Positions 11,351 to 12,705 of a stretch of DNA of 12,705 bases are shown piece after piece. This stretch comes from Candidatus Woesearchaeota archaeon. Lineage in GTDB: Archaea > Nanobdellota > Nanobdellia > Woesearchaeales > B54-G15. Location of the stretch: contig QMQQ01000016.1 in assembly GCA_003648985.1 (NCBI GenBank), positions 1 through 12,705 of the forward strand, written 5' to 3'. Every line of letters begins with the position of its first letter. The stretch's first letter is position 1. A model generated the notes under the pieces. The model saw only the letters and a list, made by a program, of their open reading frames with translations, did no database searches and was not told where the DNA came from. Made by a program: the position numbers and the translations under genes.

Positions 11351-11846
11351 TCTCTTTGTATGCTTGGTTAAATGCATTGAATTGTTCTTCGTCATAGGCT
11401 ATGAGATAAACAATTATTTGCGGTTTTTGTTTTTCGGCTATTTCTTTTAATGCTTGAATGATTTGTTTAGCTGCTTCCTCTTTTGTTACTGCACCTACGC
11501 CAGTGCCAAGAGCTGGAATTGCTAAAGATTCTATGCCGTGGTCAATAGCGCATTTCATCGCTGCTTTTGTTGCTTGATATACATTTTCTGGTGGAATGCG
11601 CATTGGTCTGTGCATTGTTGGTGCATGAATAACATATTTTGCTTTGAGCTTTCCTGCTTTTGTAATGATTGCTTTTCCTACTGATACAGGAGCGAATCTT
11701 TTTGCTTCGCGTTCTATTTCATCGCCTCCTTTTCGCTTTATAATAAGCGCTAATCCTCCACCCATAGACATAAAAGAATTTGCAGGGTTTACTATGGCTT
11801 CAACATCGAGCTCTGTTATGTCTCCTTTTATTATTTTGATTTCCAT
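11337..11846 (-). CDS. Macro domain protein (ADP-ribose binding)
   Basis: A 169-aa stand-alone macro domain, the fold that binds ADP-ribose and hydrolyses ADP-ribosyl or O-acetyl-ADP-ribose linkages. Diagnostic segments are KGDITEL (7-13), EAIVNPANSFMSMGGGLA (16-33) with N20, N23 and the glycine loop, YVIHAPTMHR (71-80), and IPALGTGVGAV (110-120). It is of the MacroD-like/Af1521 type in general layout, but the exact reaction cannot be fixed by eye. The ATG at 11846 matches the domain start; an in-frame codon 18 residues earlier would place coding sequence across the promoter region and is unlikely. It is divergent from the MBL-fold gene, with only 44 bp between start codons. Confidence 0.92.
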   Translation of the reverse strand: MEIKIIKGDITELDVEAIVNPANSFMSMGGGLALIIKRKGGDEIEREAKRFAPVSVGKAIITKAGKLKAKYVIHAPTMHRPMRIPPENVYQATKAAMKCAIDHGIESLAIPALGTGVGAVTKEEAAKQIIQALKEIAEKQKPQIIVYLIAYDEEQFNAFNQAYKEIMAQ

Positions 11847-11857
11847 GTATTTGAAAA

Positions 11858-11877
11858 AATTTATTAAGTTTAAAATA
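11858..11877. promoter_or_regulatory. Overlapping divergent promoters of macro-domain and MBL genes
   Basis: The 44-bp gap holds two AT-rich elements. One centred near 11873 is 27 bp from the macro-domain ATG on the minus strand. One centred near 11864 is 27 bp from the MBL ATG on the plus strand. The TATA elements are interleaved, so the two promoters may compete for the same TBP position. Confidence 0.45.
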
Positions 11878-11890
11878 TTTTTTGTTAAGG

Positions 11891-12679
11891 ATGGATGCAA
11901 AGATTGTATTTCTCGGCACTGGAGGAGACGCTGTTGTTATTGGCAAGGGTTTGCTTGGTTGCGGAGGTTTTGTGCTAAAGCTTGGTGATACTCAATTTCA
12001 TATTGATCCAGGGCCGAATAGTTTAGCAGATGCAGTTAAAAGCAAGGTAAATATCAGGGCAAACACAACTATCTTTTCGACTGTTTATGATATGCTTCAT
12101 TTTAATGATGTGAATGCAGTTATTGCAGCAATGACCTATGACGGATTTGATAAGAAAGGCGTTTTTGTGTCGACAGAAGAGATTGTTGAAAATGTTTTAT
12201 TGAACAAAAGTAAAAGGAACGTTGAAAGGGTCATTTCTTTAAATCCTGAACAGAGGCTCGGCATTGAAGATGTTGAAATAAGAACCTTGCCTTTGAATAA
12301 TAAAGCATACGGGTTTGGTTTGAAGTTTATTACTGATAGATTTGTTTTAAGTTATAGTTCAGATACAGAATATAGCAGAAGTGTTGCAAAGAGCTATGAG
12401 GATAGTGATATTTTGATATTGAATGTTCAACAGCCTGGAGATGAAAAAGCAGAAGGAATGCTTTGCAGAAAGGATGCTGAAAAGATTATTTCTATTGTGA
12501 AGCCGAAACTTGCTATAATAACACATTTCGGTTTGAAGATGTGGAAGGCTGATCCTATTTACGAGGCAAGAGAATTGCAGAGAGCAACTGGCTGTCAAGT
12601 TATTGCTGCGAAAGATGGCTTGGCTATAAGTCCTTTGAGTTATAGTGCGAGAAGTAAACAAAGAAGATTGATGTTCTAA
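11891..12679 (+). CDS. Metallo-beta-lactamase-fold protein with degenerate metal site
   Basis: A 262-aa protein of the MBL-fold, RNase Z-like group. The fold is indicated by KIVFLGTGGDAVV (4-16), CGGFVLKLGD and FHIDPGPNSLADA (36-48), FVLSYSSDTEYS (151-162) and AIITHFG (208-214). Where active relatives have HxHxDH just before an NDVNAVIEAMT-like stretch, this protein has VYDMLH (65-70), so only the last His remains. Near 136-142 (NNKAYGF) the usual His before a G-F strand is also missing. D158 and H212 are retained. It may therefore be a non-metal binding pseudoenzyme, or bind metal differently. The reading frame is intact, so this is not a frameshift. Start at the ATG at 11891; an in-frame TTG lies three codons upstream. 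No neighbour explains its role beyond the divergent macro-domain gene. Confidence 0.8.
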   Translation: MDAKIVFLGTGGDAVVIGKGLLGCGGFVLKLGDTQFHIDPGPNSLADAVKSKVNIRANTTIFSTVYDMLHFNDVNAVIAAMTYDGFDKKGVFVSTEEIVENVLLNKSKRNVERVISLNPEQRLGIEDVEIRTLPLNNKAYGFGLKFITDRFVLSYSSDTEYSRSVAKSYEDSDILILNVQQPGDEKAEGMLCRKDAEKIISIVKPKLAIITHFGLKMWKADPIYEARELQRATGCQVIAAKDGLAISPLSYSARSKQRRLMF

Positions 12680-12705
12680 AGTTTTTAATTTTAGTAAATT
12701 TTAAA

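Noticed and set aside
11891..12679. Frameshift or pseudogene explanation for the missing MBL ligands
   Set aside because: The frame is continuous and fold motifs before and after the altered site are in the same frame, so substitutions rather than a frameshift explain it.
1..12705. CRISPR arrays, transposases, integration sites or UGA recoding
   Set aside because: No regularly spaced repeats, transposase-like frames or terminal inverted repeats were seen. TGA appears as an ordinary stop in two genes (protein A and the macro-domain gene).

Overview
This is an AT-rich, very compact archaeal segment. It carries PCNA, archaeal histone, hypusine-type aIF5A, L40e, Sec61-beta, archaeal NAC, aRF1, TrmY, a TrmG10-like methyltransferase, RNase P RNA and tRNA-His. 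The tight packing, AT richness and shortened core proteins suggest a DPANN archaeon (Woesearchaeota/Pacearchaeota-like). That placement is an inference from style, not from a phylogenetic marker. All three stop codons are used, with TGA used twice.

Layout. 56-664 (+): membrane kinase of the dolichol kinase/CTP-dependent lipid kinase family, tail-to-tail with PCNA (661-1401, -). 1538-2300 (+): DxD nucleotidyltransferase and an overlapping 65-aa basic protein. 2344-2661 (+): RNase P RNA, followed closely by Sec61-beta and NAC. 3241-4678 (+): three overlapping genes of unknown function, namely two divergent paralogous helical proteins and a four-helix membrane protein. The last one runs into tRNA-His(GTG) on the minus strand. 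4791-6707 (+): release factor aRF1, split by an in-frame 275-aa intein inserted directly after the catalytic GGQ motif. It is followed 1 nt later by a SprT/WLM-like metalloprotease gene. 7397-9378 (+): histone, aIF5A, L40e and a site-2 protease. 9379-10310 (-): a winged-helix protein and TrmY, divergent from a TrmG10-like tRNA methyltransferase (10406-11350, +). 11337-11846 (-): macro-domain protein, divergent from an MBL-fold protein (11891-12679, +) that seems to have lost most of its metal ligands.

Most genes serve information processing: replication clamp, chromatin, tRNA processing and modification, translation factors, nascent-chain handling and export. First genes of transcription units usually have a TATA-like element about 25-28 bp before the ATG, which implies leaderless mRNAs. 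Two operon-internal genes (aIF5A and the protease) have GGTGA Shine-Dalgarno sites instead. All four convergent junctions overlap or abut.

The most notable items are the intein in the GGQ motif of aRF1 with its decayed homing-endonuclease remnant, the unknown three-gene operon (a weak HEPN-like idea), the tRNA-His that shares bases with a convergent stop codon, and the apparently metal-less MBL protein.
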